NCBI RefSeq assembly: GCF_032854445.1
Contig: NC_088299.1
Span: 18,903,608-18,967,607, forward strand
DNA from: Liolophura sinensis
Lineage: Eukaryota > Mollusca > Polyplacophora > Chitonida > Chitonidae
Direction of reading: 5' to 3'
DNA length: 64,000 nt
Of this stretch, positions 48,490-61,039 are shown piece by piece (position 1 is the first letter of the stretch; every line of letters starts with the position of its first letter). A program made the position numbers and the translations under genes. Under the pieces are notes generated by a model that saw only the letters and a program-made list of their open reading frames with translations, was not told the DNA's origin and searched no databases.

Positions 48490-48640
48490 ATATTTATTTA
48501 TTTGATTGGTGTTTTTACTCCGTATTCAGGAATATTTCACTTATATGATGACTGCCAGAATTATAGTGTGAGGAAATTGGGCACAGCCTGGAGGAAACCC
48601 AAGACCATCTGCAGATTGCTGGCAGACATCCTCACGTACA
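48490..48640 (-). repeat. SINE 3' domain (minus orientation)
   Basis: TATTTATTTATTTGATTGGT, AGGAATATTTCACTTATATG, GCACAGCCTGGAGGAAACCC and GACCATCTGCAGATTGCTGG match the reverse complement of the SINE. Its last part has been tandemly multiplied next to it. Confidence 0.85.
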
Positions 48641-48716
48641 GACCATCTGCAGATTGCTGGCAGACATCCTCACGTACAGGCCATCTGCAGATTGCTGGCA
48701 GACATCCTCACCTTCA
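48605..48716 (+). repeat. 38-bp tandem triplication of the SINE end
   Basis: CCATCTGCAGATTGCTGGCA plus GACATCCTCACGTACAGA repeats three times. The unit is SINE sequence, so a minisatellite is being born from a SINE. Confidence 0.92.
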
Positions 48717-48764
48717 GACCAAGGAGTCGATATTTATCTTATACATTATACCCATGTGTGGAAG

Positions 48765-51130
48765 AATTGTGCGTATGTCCACTTCTTCTGTACTCATGTA
48801 AAACAAACGTCAATGCAGGTCCTACATATAAATGTATGTGGAGGACTTGTGCGCGTATGTCCACTTCTTCTGAGCTCATGTAAAACAAACGTCAATGCAG
48901 GTCTTACATATACATGTATGTGGAGGACTTGTGTGCATATGTCCACTTCTTCTGTACTCATGTAAAACAAACATCAATGCAGGTCCTACATATAAATGTA
49001 TGTGGAGGACTTGTGTGCGTATGTCCACTTCTTCTGTACTCATGTAAAACAAACATCAATGCAGGTCCTACATATACATGTATGTGGAGGACTTGTGTAC
49101 TTATGTCCACTTCTTCTGTACTCATGTAAAACAAACGTCAATGCAGGTCCTACATATAAATGTATGTGGAGGACTTGTGTGCGTATGTCCACTTCTTCTG
49201 TACTCATGTAAAACAAACGTCAATGCAGGTCCTACATATAAATATATGTGGAGGACTTGTGTACTTATGTCCACTTCTTCTGTACTCATGTAAAACAAAT
49301 GGCAATGCAGGTCCTACATATAAATGTATGTGGAGGACTTGTGTGCGTATGTCCACTTCTTCTGTACTCATGTAAAACAAACGTCAATGCAGGTCCTACA
49401 TATAAATGTATGTGGAGGACTTGTGTGCGTATGTCCACTTCTTCTGTACTCATGTAAAACAAATGGCAATGCAGGTCCTACATATACATGTATGTGGAGG
49501 ACTTGTGTGCATATGTCCACTTCTTCTGTACTCATGTAAAACAAATGACAATGCAGGTCCTACATATAAATGTATGTGGAGGACTTGTGTACTTATGTCC
49601 ACTTCTTCTGTACTCATGTAAAACAAACATCAATGCAGGTCCTACATATACATGTATGTGGAGGACTTGTGTGCATATGTCCACTTCTTCTGTACTCATG
49701 TAAAACAAACATCAATGCAGGTCCTACATATACATGTATGTGGAGGACTTGTGTGCATATGTCCACTTCTTCTGTACTCATGTAAAACAAACGTCAATGC
49801 AGGTCCTACATATAAATGTATGTGGAGGACTTGTGTGCATATGTCCACTTCTTCTGTACTCATGTAAAACAAATGGCAATGCAGGTCCTACATATAAATG
49901 TATGTGGAGGACTTGTGTGCATATGTCCACTTCTTCTGTACTCATGTAAAACAAATGGCAATGCAGGTCCTACATATAAATGTATGTGGAGGACTTGTGT
50001 GCATATGTCCACTTCTTCTGTACTCATGTAAAACAAATGGCAATGCAGGTCCTACATATAAATGTATGTGGAGGACTTGTGTGCATATGTCCACTTCTTC
50101 TGTACTCATGTAAAACAAATGGCAATGCAGGTCCTACATATAAATGTATGTGGAGGACTTGTGTGCATATGTCCACTTCTTCTGTACTCATGTAAAACAA
50201 ACGTCAATGCAGGTCCTGCGTATAAATGTATGTGGAGGACTTGTGTGCGTATGTCCACTTCTTCTGTACTCATGTAAAACAAATGGCAATGCAGGTCCTA
50301 CATATAAATGTATGTGGAGGATTTGTGTGCGTATGTCCACTTCTTCTGTACTCATGTAAAACAAACATCAATGCAGGTCCTACATATACATGTATGTGGA
50401 GGACTTGTGTGCGTATGTCCACTTCTTCTGTACTCATGTAAAACAAATGGCAATGCAGGTCCTACATATAAATGTATGTGGAGGACTTGTGTGCGTATGT
50501 CCACTTCTTCTGTACTCATGTAAAACAAACATCAATGCAGGTCCTACATATACATGTATGTGGAGGACTTGTGTGCGTATGTCCACTTCTTCTGTACTCA
50601 TGTAAAACAAATGGCAATGCAGGTCCTACATATAAATGTATGTGGAGGACTTGTGTGCGTATGTCCACTTCTTCTGTACTCATGTAAAACAAATGGCAAT
50701 GCAGGTCCTACATATACATGTATGTGGAGGACTTGTGTACTTATGTCCACTTCTTCTGTACTCATGTAAAACAAATGGCAATGCAGGTCCTACATATAAA
50801 TGTATGTGGAGGACTTGTGTGCATATGTCCACTTCTTCTGTACTCATGTAAAACAAATGGCAATGCAGGTCCTACATATACATGTATGTGGAGGACTTGT
50901 GTACTTATGTCCACTTCTTCTGTACTCATGTAAAACAAACGTCAATGCAGGTCCTGCGTATAAATGTATGTGGAGGACTTGTGTGCGTATGTCCACTTCT
51001 TCTGTACTCATGTAAAACAAACGTCAATGCAGGTCCTACATATACATGTATGTGGAGGACTTGTGTACTTATGTCCACTTCTTCTGTACTCATGTAAAAC
51101 AAACGTCAATGCAGGTCCTACGTATACATG
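48765..51130 (+). repeat. 82-bp satellite, about 29 near-identical copies
   Basis: Unit TATGTGGAGGACTTGTGTGC, GTATGTCCACTTCTTCTGTA, CTCATGTAAAACAAACGTCA, ATGCAGGTCCTACATATAAA. The period is exactly 82 bp over 2.4 kb. Variation is confined to a few sites: GCGTATG/GCATATG/ACTTATG, AACGTCAAT/AACATCAAT/AATGGCAAT, and TATAAATG/TATACATG. Runs of the same variant (four consecutive units near 49816-50145) point to unequal exchange or gene conversion. Confidence 0.98.
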
Positions 51131-53086
51131 TACTTTGTACAGTGTAAAATAAAGGATTACTGTAGGCATGCAATTATTTCATACTAAATATGTGAGATTC
51201 TTTTGTAAATATCTGCACTTATAAACATGAAATTACATAGGTATAAAAACTTTTCCCACACCTTTCCACCTCAATCCTTTGATCAGACAATGAATTTGAG
51301 AATATACATGTATATGGAAACAGTTTGTCCCTTCATGCATCATGTACACTTACAGCATTACCAATACAGCCCAGCAGATGTCACTTGACAAACAATGCAT
51401 TACACCAGCTGGGCTTCAGCTGCCCACTAGTATATGTACCTATAGGGAAGCCCTCATGGAGCCTGGTACCCCATAACCCACCCTACTCCCCAACACACAC
51501 ACACATCCTCCCATCCATGGATGACAGGCCAGTTACTTGCATCAGTTGACAGGTTCTCCTCTGTCCATGTCCAGAGCCCATCAGATATGTCATAGGGTCA
51601 GGCAGTAAGGCAGAAATGTAACCCATGCGGAACCACCATAAGGAGCTATTTCCTGAGAACTTTTCCAGGTCAATGCTGCCATAGCAGAACATAGGGTGTA
51701 AAAGCCTTTTTTTCTGGCATATCTGTACATGTAATAACACCCTAGCACCATGTATGATGTCACTTTGTGTATGTAAATTTCACATGCATGTGTCACAGTG
51801 AGTGAAATGCATGCTATAATGAGCAGTATAGACCATTTCAAAATACATGTTTACGTACTGGCAGATCGTGATCGTGGACTTGGCATTTAAACTTCAGAAA
51901 ACGAAGAAAAAAAAAATCTGCATAAATTAGATGTTTGTAAGTTGCTACATATAATTGCATTCATATACATATATCACGTTAATTCCTAATCGCTCCCAGT
52001 GTAAGCACACATGTACATCTTGGGAGACCTCACCATCAACATTAACCTGATACTGAATACTTACATGCACAAATGTAGCCTGCAGTCCCTACATTCCTAC
52101 AGGCTACATGTACATATAGGTTCTGCACACACCGCGTTGTACGCACCATCCATGGTGTCAACAAATTAGCAGTCAGCTCAAAATAATACAGCAATCTGCA
52201 TATGTATTTATTAAAACATGTAAATGAATGGTGCTATTAACGGCATACTGTGCATGTCCACTTTGTGACAGGTTTTCAAAAAAACGTTTTATTCATGGTT
52301 ACTCCAATTAAGGAATCAAATCAGGAAATAAAGAATTATTCTACGTGCACATTGCAGCTTTACAGTTCACTCATATGTCCTAACTAAAGAAACATACAAG
52401 GCATGAGTTCAATGCTAATTGCTAATTCAAGAAATTGTGGATTCTTCTACTCTCACAGTTTGCGGGGCTGTTGAGACCCAGTCTCATTAGCTATCAGACT
52501 AATAACACTTGATTTCGTGTTTTCTGTCCAAATATTTTGAAAAATGGATGTGGGTAACAGTGCAATTCTTCATTATCATTATTTTCCCAAAATGTTACCT
52601 TTTGTGACAATTTCTGACAAAAAATGCAACGAGCTCTGATGTAGGAGGTAGAATGACAGGATGCAGGGGGTGAGCGGAAGAAGGCCTAAAAAAAAATGTC
52701 ATAGATATTACCCCCAGCCTGATGACCTCATAACCTTATAAAATGTGTCTGTGTGTATAATCCTACAGAAGCTGAGAACTGCTCTCCCAAAATGTGAACC
52801 ACCAGGCCAGCATGTTATCTCGTAATCTCCACATCCTCATGGGTACACACCGTCCCTTTTCCAGCACAAGCCACCTACATGTGACAGTACATGTACCGCT
52901 TTAAACTCTCAACACCTAATCCAATGCGCAATTAAAACTGGGTCAACAGAGATAAAATGTTAACTTAATGATTCATCCTCGCTGTTTGTTTTGCAAACAA
53001 AAATATATATATATATATATATGTCATCTTTCATTTCTATCCAATCTGTGGTCTCGATGATTCAGGATAATAACTGTGTGTCAGTG
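51131..53086. other. Unique AT-rich sequence, no gene recognised
   Basis: Holds an (AT)n run at 53002-53022 and scattered ACATGTAC motifs. No coding, RNA or repeat feature is recognised. The antisense frames at 51483-51841 have no family resemblance. Confidence 0.45.
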
Positions 53087-53238
53087 TCAGTCTGAAACCG
53101 ATGAGTATGTCAAGTCTTAACATGCCTGATCAGCTAGTTTCAGCCACCCTTGTGAAGACAGTGTCAGTCTGAAACCGACGAGTATGTCAAGTCTTAACAT
53201 GCCTGATCAGCTAGTCTCAGCCACCCTTGTGAAGACAA
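53087..53238 (+). repeat. 74-bp tandem duplication (2 copies)
   Basis: GTGTCAGTCTGAAACCGATG, AGTATGTCAAGTCTTAACAT, GCCTGATCAGCTAGTTTCAG and CCACCCTTGTGAAGACA occur twice in tandem with two or three differences. Confidence 0.95.
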
Positions 53239-53456
53239 CAACCGAAGCAGCTGTTCTATTTCCCTCCCTCTGCAGAATGTGCTGCTTAGGTAACATGCCC
53301 TTTAATCAACATCAGTTTTCCTGTTCTATTTCTCTTGACAGCTTGCAATGAAAATCCTGATTTATACAATTATGCAATTACGAGTCGCCAATCCTGATAG
53401 ACGTACACATCTACATAGTTACACTGCTGTAGGGTTTTTTTGCTAACTCTCTTCAC

Positions 53457-53850
53457 GGTACATACATGTAGGCACATGATACTGTTTTAGTGACAAGCTC
53501 TACAGCCAGACACACTCTACACGTAGGCACATGATACTGTTTTAGTGACAAGCTCTACAGCCAGACACACTCTACACGTAGGCACATGATACTGGTTTAG
53601 TGACAAGCTCTACAGCCAGACACACTCTACACGTAGGCACATATGATACTGGTTTAGTGACAAGCTCTACAGCCAGACACACTCTACACGTAGGCACATG
53701 ATACTGGTTTAGTGACAAGCTCTACAGCCAGACACACTCTACACGCAGGCACATGATACTGGTTTAGTGACAAGCTCTACAGCCAGACATACTCTACACG
53801 CAGGCACATGATACTGGTTTAGTGACAAGCTCTACAGCCAGACACACTCA
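53457..53850 (+). repeat. 55-bp minisatellite, 7 copies
   Basis: Unit CTACACGTAGGCACATGATA, CTGGTTTAGTGACAAGCTCT, ACAGCCAGACACACT. Very low divergence. One copy has an extra AT. Confidence 0.97.
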
Positions 53851-54354
53851 TGTATTTTACTACAGCCTCACATTTGATTACCACTGAAAAATGCCCATAT
53901 GGCTGTAGAACTTCACAGTGTAGGTAAGTGTGTTTATATGATAAGCGCATTTCTGCTGTAGCAGAGGGCATATTCACATACAGAAGGTACTGGGCTAGGA
54001 TCTGGCTGTACCTGTCACTTGAAAAGTAAGCCATAACTGCTAACCACCATTTTTGATACGAGTAGGCAGCACTTGGCATTTACTGAAAAAGATAAACCCG
54101 TGGAACATTTGAATTGAAACCAAACAGATAATACAACTTGTTTGTGAATATTTTCAGTAGGTTTGGATGCAGGTGATATTTGCATTAATTGGAAGGTTAT
54201 GTTGTTTATTACCCATACTCTTGCATAATGAGCTGACATGAATTCATGTGCTTTAAGACCACAGGACACCTCTTTCTGTGGCGTACAGCGTTCGGACTTT
54301 GGAGGCCGCAGAGATGACACGACCAGTTCCAGCTTTGTGCATGTAACAGTTCAG

Positions 54355-54628
54355 AGTAGTGAATGTGGAAGCTAAGCTGGGAATATGGCCACCCAGTCTC
54401 AGAGCAGCTAATGTGGAAGCTAAGCTGGAAATATGGCCACCCAGTCTCAGAGCTGTTAATGTGGAAGCTAAGCTGGGAACCCAGCTTCAGAGCTGTTAAT
54501 GTGGAAGCTAAGCTGGGAACCCAGTCTCAGAGCTGTTATTGTGGAAGCTAGAATGGGAATATGGCCACCCAGTCTCAGAGTGGTTAATGTGGAAGCTAAT
54601 CTGGGAACGTGGCCACCCAGCATCAGAG
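54355..54628 (+). repeat. 36/52-bp compound minisatellite, about 6 copies
   Basis: TTAATGTGGAAGCTAAGCTG, GGAATATGGCCACCCAGTCT and CAGAGC form a long unit. Some copies have lost the ATATGGCCACCC part and are about 36 bp. Confidence 0.88.
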
Positions 54629-54792
54629 CTACTCTATGTTGGTGTCCACTATTACTTGCATCCACAGGAGATGTGAGAGTACAGGAATACAAACAGTAAA
54701 AGATGCAGATCTATCCTCTGCTCCTTTGAAGCAGATGTACATGAGGGTACAACATTTAACATATCTGTTACATGCACTGTAGTCAGTGGGTG

Positions 54793-55218
54793 GATTTCTT
54801 CTTATCATCACAGTATATGAAGTGGCTTGATTTGGAAGGGTACCATTGATTGATCGATCAAGAGAATTTCTTGTTGTCATCACAGTATATGAAGTGGTTT
54901 GATGTGGAAGGGTACCATTGATTGATCGATCAAGAGAATTTCTTGTTGTCATCACAGTATATGAAGTGGTTTGATGTGGAAGGGTACCATTGATTGATCG
55001 ATCAAGAGAATTTCTTGTTGTCATCACAGTATATGAAGTAGTTTGATGTGGAAGGGTACCATTGATTGATCGATCAAGAGAATTTCTTGTTGTCATCACA
55101 GTATATGAAGTGGTTTGATGTGGAAGGGTACCATTGATTGATCGATCAAGAGAATTTCTTGTTGTCACCACAGTATATGAAGTGGTTTGATGTGGAAGTG
55201 TACCATTGATTGATTAAT
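54793..55218 (+). repeat. 72-bp minisatellite, 6 copies, with TTGATCGATCAA palindrome
   Basis: Unit TTCTTGTTGTCATCACAGTA, TATGAAGTGGTTTGATGTGG, AAGGGTACCATTGATTGATC, GATCAAGAGAAT. A 12-bp palindrome TTGATCGATCAA occurs once per unit. The period of 24 codons keeps a spurious 180-codon frame open on the minus strand (54629-55171). Confidence 0.96.
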
Positions 55219-55344
55219 TAACTGGTGAAATACTGAGTTCACAAGAACCAATCAAACAGGCCTATTCAGTAAAATCACACTTTTGTTGTAACCATGGTAA
55301 TAGTACATGTATGTATATAGGTCTTTCCTACAGCTGCTCTGCAA

Positions 55345-55836
55345 AGGGTGAATAAGTTCATAAACACAGCTTGATGGCAACATAACATCATGATATCCTC
55401 AAAGCATGATTGCAACATACCATCACGGTATCCACACAGCTTGTTGGCAACATAACATGATGATATCCACACAGTATGATGGCAACATAACATCATGATA
55501 TCCACACAGCATGATTGCAACATAATATTACAGTATCCACACAGCTTGATAGCAACATAACATCATGATATCCTCAAAGCATGACGACAACATAACATCA
55601 TAATATCCACACAACATGGTGGCAACATAAAATCATGATATCCACACAGCAAGATTGCAACATAATATTACAGTATCCACACAGCTTGATAGCAACATAA
55701 CATCATGATATCCTCAAAGCATGACGGCAACATAACATCATAATATCCACACAACATGGTGGCAACATAACATCATGATATCCACACAGCATGATGGCAA
55801 CATAACATCATGATATCCACACAGCATGATACATGC
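55345..55836 (+). repeat. 35-bp minisatellite, about 13 copies
   Basis: Unit ATCCACACAGCATGATGGCA plus ACATAACATCATGAT. A five-unit block appears to recur (TTACAGTATCC... TCCTCAAAGCATGACG at 55527-55580 and 55667-55730), a higher-order period of about 140 bp. Confidence 0.93.
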
Positions 55837-55854
55837 ATGTACTGCAGGTTGGTT

Positions 55855-56700
55855 TACTACTGACATGCAGGTCATCACTGTGAAGGCCATACAACATACA
55901 AACTTGTACCTCTGCTTGCATGTCTATACATGCAGGTCATCACTGTGAAAGCCATACAACATACAAACTTGTACCTCTGCTTGTATGTCTATACATGCAG
56001 GTCATCACTGTGAAAGCCATACAACAAACAACCTTGTACCTCTGCTTGTATGTCTATACAGGCAGGTCATCACTGTGAAAGCCATACAACACACAACCTT
56101 GTACCTCTGCTTGCATGTCTATACATGCAGATCATCACTGTGAAGGCCATACAACATACAAACTTGTACCTCTGCTTGCATGTCTATACATGCAGGTCAT
56201 CACTGTGAAGGCCATACAACATACAAACTTGTACCTCTGCTTGCATGTCTATACATGCAGATCATCATTGTGAAAGCCATACAACATAAAAACTTGTACC
56301 TCTGCTTGTATGTCTATACAGGCAGGTCATCACTGTGAAAGCCATACAACAAACAACCTTGTACCTCTGCTTGTATGTCTATACAGGCAGGTCATCACTG
56401 TGAAAGCCATACAACACACAACCTTGTACCTCTGCTTGCATGTCTATACATGCAGATCATCACTGTGAAGGCCATACAACATACAAACTTGTACCTCTGC
56501 TTGCATGTCTATACATGCAGGTCATCACTGTGAAAGCCATACAACATACAACCTTGTACTTCTGTTTGTATGTCTATACAGGCAGGTCATCACTGTGAAA
56601 GCCATACAACACACAACCTTGTACCTCTGCTTGTATGTCTATACAGGCAGGTCATCACTGTGAAAGCCATACAACACACAACCTTGTACCGCTGCATGTA
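55855..56700 (+). repeat. 65-bp minisatellite, about 13 copies
   Basis: Unit TGCAGGTCATCACTGTGAAA, GCCATACAACATACAAACTT, GTACCTCTGCTTGCATGTCT, ATACA. Variant combinations (GGCAGG/TGCAGG, ACAAACTT/ACAACCTT) recur in blocks of about five units, again a higher-order pattern. Confidence 0.95.
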
Positions 56701-57909
56701 CAATATGTCTATACATGTAGGTATGCATGGACAGCACCTTTTCATTTAATTGAAAATGTTCACCTTCACTGCACCTCAAATCCACACATTTTAATTTTCT
56801 TTTCGTTAAAGGAAAAAACATCCAGTAATATAGGGACATTATGAACATACTATACATTAATCTACAAGGACAATGGCTGTTGCACAAATTTAATGATAAA
56901 ATCATAAACATGCAAGTCTCAAAACAGTAAAACTGCCCTTAAACCTCCAGTACATCAGTTAGCTTTACCCTCATCACATGTCTATGTTAATCCACCTAAT
57001 ATTATTCTCTTCATAATCAGCAGTATTCAAAGGCCTACCTTACTGTTTGCAGAACGCATGGACAGCAGCTCTCTGCCTAGGCTGTATGCTGTAGGACACT
57101 TACATGTAGGTCCATGTTCACACTTTGTTACTGTAATTACCTGGTAACTACCTGGTACATGTGCACGCACACTGCACATGGACAAGGTCCACAGATGTGC
57201 ATATAGGCTAAAGTGTACAGCAAAGCGAGACAAGTTTAATATTTACATACACCTAACCTAAAATCCCCTGGCTATATCTGGCACACATCTACAACATCAT
57301 CCACAAATTTAGTACTGGCAGCTTGCGAATAAGAGGGTGAAAAACCCATTACAGACAGTTATATTTTTACTGCTTCATGATCAAAGTCCACAGATAATGA
57401 TCCGACTGTAATCTCTGGTGGCTTATTAATACAGGCAGGCTATTAAGGCATGAAAATCACGCTGTGACATAATCTAAATAAAAAAAGCTATAAATGTCTG
57501 TGTACTTGGCTAAACAGACCTGTGTACCTGTTGAGTTCTTTGTTCTCACCACATTGCTTTTGGGCACATCAGGTGTTTTATGCTCCAGCCATGTTTTATA
57601 ATGACTGTATATTTGATAATACATGGTAGTATATATACATGTATATACTACATGTCTTAGGTCATACTTTTCCTGAACTCATTTGTGGTACAAATACATG
57701 TATATCCTTATGATAAGCACATGTATCATGTATCATGCTCAAATACATGTACGTGTGTGCCTACAATACAGTGTGTAATCTAAATCTAAACGGGCAATGC
57801 TTACAGATGAACCTGTCTATACAACAACTGCTACTTGTAGATACCCACTTTTTCCTGACTTCCCCTGTCTGCAAGGGAAGATTCTTCTGATGGCTGCATT
57901 ACCTGTAGC
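56701..57909. other. Unique sequence, no gene recognised
   Basis: AT-rich, with several TACATGTA motifs and no recognisable coding or RNA feature. Confidence 0.45.
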
Positions 57910-58405
57910 AGACTACAGGTGTGAATACAGCTCTTCAACCCTGGCAACAACTGATTGTAGCAGCTCTAGCTGGGAAGTCAGCATCACATAGATAATAGAT
58001 TCACACCAAGCTATCTACATATACCAATATCTACAGATACATGTACATGTAACTAGCCTACAGGTGTGACTCAGCACAGTGGTTCATAGTGCAGTTAACT
58101 GATTATAGTTGCCCTACCTGTGAAGTCACATAGATAATAGATTCCCAAGAAGCTATCAACACATGCCAACATATACATGTACCAACAGATACTAGCCTAC
58201 AGGTGTGACTCACTACAGTCGTTCATGGTGGTACAAACCTGGCAATAACTGATTATAGTCGCTCTACTGTGAAGTCAGCACCACATACATGTAGATAATA
58301 GATTCTCAAGAAGCTATAAATACATACTCTATGTGTACCAACAGGGTCTTGCCTTCAGGTGTGACTAGTGCAGTCGTTCATGGTGCTACACACCTGGAAG
58401 TTAAA
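57910..58405 (+). repeat. Degenerate repeat of about 130 bp, about 3-4 copies
   Basis: GCCTACAGGTGTGACTCAGC, AACTGATTATAGTTGCCCTA, GTGAAGTCACATAGATAATA and GATTCCCAAGAAGCTAT recur with many changes at about 58060, 58195 and 58340. It is an old array that has decayed. Confidence 0.7.
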
Positions 58406-59084
58406 ACATTCACAGCTCTGTTACCAAAACTTCCAAAAAGCTGTCAATGAAAACTTGCTGACAGATGCCAGCACGCTGGAGTGAATGCTCAGGTGATACG
58501 ATATGACATATACTCATACTGTATCCCAGGTGCTATATGTCTCTTAATGATTCCCAGCTCTCTTCAGTCAGCAGTGTATTACAGGTGTAAATTCCTATAG
58601 GTATCCAGAAGACAGTGAGCAATGGTCATCATGGAGGGCAGGCTTATGTCAGGTGTCAGGGCAGCACCTGACCTACATGTACTGTATCATACCTCCTCAC
58701 CCCAGGGGCTAGGTATTGATCAGGGCTGGCTGCAATGTTTGACGTGCTGTAATCAGCTTAAAATGACATAATGTCCAATTAGGTGCATGCAAGCAGCTAC
58801 ATAATGTATGTATATAATGTATAATATATGTAATCTCACGTCAGATATTAACACTGTAGACACATGGGCACGTACATTATTATTATACTCATGTGATGTC
58901 CAAAACACTGTACACATACTTAGCATCAATTTATGCATCATATTACCAGAACACAATGGTGTAGAAATCGGGAAAGGTTTCACATTCAACTTTACACATG
59001 AATTATACAAAATATGTGCACTGGTGCATGTACATGTATGTACTTGTAATGTCAACACTATAAAAATGTAAATACAGTCTATCA

Positions 59085-59908
59085 TATGAGCAAGCCATCA
59101 AATGAGCAAGCCATTACATCAGTGAGCCATCACATCAGCAAGCCATCACATCAGCAAGCCATCACATCAACAAGCTATCACATCAGTGCGCCATCACATC
59201 AGCGAGCCATCACATCAGCAAGCCATCACATCAACAAACTATCACATCAGTGAGCCATCACATCAGCGAGCCATCACATCAGCAAGCCATCACATCAGCG
59301 AGCCATCACATCAGAAAGCCATCACATCAACAAGCCATCACATCAGCAAGCCATCACATCAGTGAGCCATCACATCAACAAGTTATCACATCAGAAAGCC
59401 ATCACATCAGCAAGCCATCACATCAGCGAGCCATCACATCAGTGAGCCATCACATCAACAAGCTATCACATCAGAAAGCCATCACATCAGCGAGCCATCA
59501 CATCGGTGAGCCATCACATCAACAAGCTATCACATCAGCGAGCCATCACACAAGCGAGCTATCACATCAACAAGCTATCACATCAGCGAGCTATCACACA
59601 AGAAAGCCATCACATCAACAAGCCATCACATCAGCGAGCCATCACATCAGTGAGCCATCACATCAACAAGCTATCACATCAGAAAGCCATCACATCAGCG
59701 AGCCATCACATCAGCGAGCTATCACATCAACAAGCCATCACATCAGAAAGCCATCACATCAGCGAGCCATCACACAAGCGAGCTATCACATCAACAAGCT
59801 ATCACATCAGCGAGCCATCACACAAGCGAACTATCACATCAACAAGCTATCACATCAGCGAGCCATCACACAAGCGAGCCATCACATCAACAAGCCATCA
59901 CATACTGT
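59085..59908 (+). repeat. 16-bp minisatellite, about 50 copies
   Basis: Unit AGCCATCACATCAGCA with third-position-like variants (CAGCGAG, CAGAAAG, CAACAAG, CAAGCGAG). Three units make 48 bp, so a His/Ser-rich frame stays open for 229 codons (59250-59939). Composite blocks of several variants recur, for example CAACAAGCTATCACATCAGA. Confidence 0.96.
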
Positions 59909-60409
59909 ATCTCACATCATATGGACCATAATGTCTTAAAATAATGATAATATGTGACATCAGGTTATTATATAGCTCAACCTGTACATGGACTTTCATC
60001 TCCCATATAAATAATGACCACAGACACATTCACAGATTTTGCTGGCCTGGAGTGGACAGTGTTTTTCGACCTCCCTGTTCTGGACACAGGTGTTCTTGGA
60101 TTAAAGCTACATGTATATCTGGTATTAAGTCTTTAATCAGTTTTGAATGAGTGTTCCTAGGTCAGGTTATGTAGTCTGTATCCAGCGCCTTAATATCCCT
60201 AAGTTGCTTCTGATCTTATGATCTAGTATTTTGCGGAATTTGGAAATCAACACACAATAAAATCTATTCCTCAGTCAACATTTTAAAATTGTCAATGTTT
60301 TCAAAAATGTGGCGCTGTTAACGACACACACACCTGCGCCTTCAAATGCTGTAGCACATAAAGTTACCTCCCTTAACTGCTACCGTACAATATGAAAATA
60401 ATATGGCTC
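59909..60409. other. Unique spacer, no gene recognised
   Basis: No coding, RNA or repeat feature is recognised between the 16-bp and 76-bp arrays. Confidence 0.45.
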
Positions 60410-60832
60410 TTAAGCCAGTTGTGGTACATATACGTGTATACACATGGATGTACCGGTAAGGAATCTCTGGTAGTGATTACAAGTCTTAAGCCAGTTGTGG
60501 TACATATACATGTATACACATGGATGTACCAGTAAGGAATCTCTGGTAGTGATTACAAGTCTTAAGCCAGTTGTGGTACATATACATGTATACACATGGA
60601 TGTACCGGTAAGGAATATCTGGTCGTGATTACAAGCCTTAAGCCAGTTGTGGTACATATACATGTATACACATGGATGTACCAGTAAGGAATCTCTGGTA
60701 GTGATTACAAGTCTTAAGCCAGTTGTGGTACATACATGTATACATGTATACACATGGATGTACCGGTAAGGAATCTCTGGTAGTGATTACAAGTCTTAAG
60801 CCAGTTGTGGTACATATACGTGTATAATCAGA
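60410..60832 (+). repeat. 76-bp minisatellite, about 5.5 copies
   Basis: Unit TTAAGCCAGTTGTGGTACAT, ATACATGTATACACATGGAT, GTACCGGTAAGGAATCTCTG, GTAGTGATTACAAGTC. Copies differ by single bases, and one has an extra ACATGTAT. Confidence 0.97.
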
Positions 60833-61039
60833 GCCCAAAAACTCATCAGTGCTGAGATACATGTGTTCACCTGACATTCATACTAACACACGTACAAAAT
60901 TGTAACGATATATGTGAACAAGAGGGAATCCAATCTGTGCATGTTGAGACTCTGATACTTGACTACCTGACGTCTACCTGTTGGAAGAGTTGTGGTAGAT
61001 CACAACATAACTTAATACCTACTGTATGAACAACCACTT

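Noticed and set aside
48765..51130. CRISPR-like regular array
   Set aside because: The whole 82-bp unit is repeated; there are no unique spacers, and the window is an animal nuclear genome with spliced genes.
48773..51152. Many 71-codon frames spaced by 82 bp
   Set aside because: All are the same satellite unit read from its own ATG; 82 is not divisible by three, so each frame ends after about two and a half units.
54629..55171. 180-codon minus-strand protein
   Set aside because: 72-bp minisatellite, 24 codons per unit, no splice or family evidence.
59250..59939. 229-codon His/Ser-rich protein
   Set aside because: Low-complexity 16-bp array whose unit lacks stops in all phases; no gene context.
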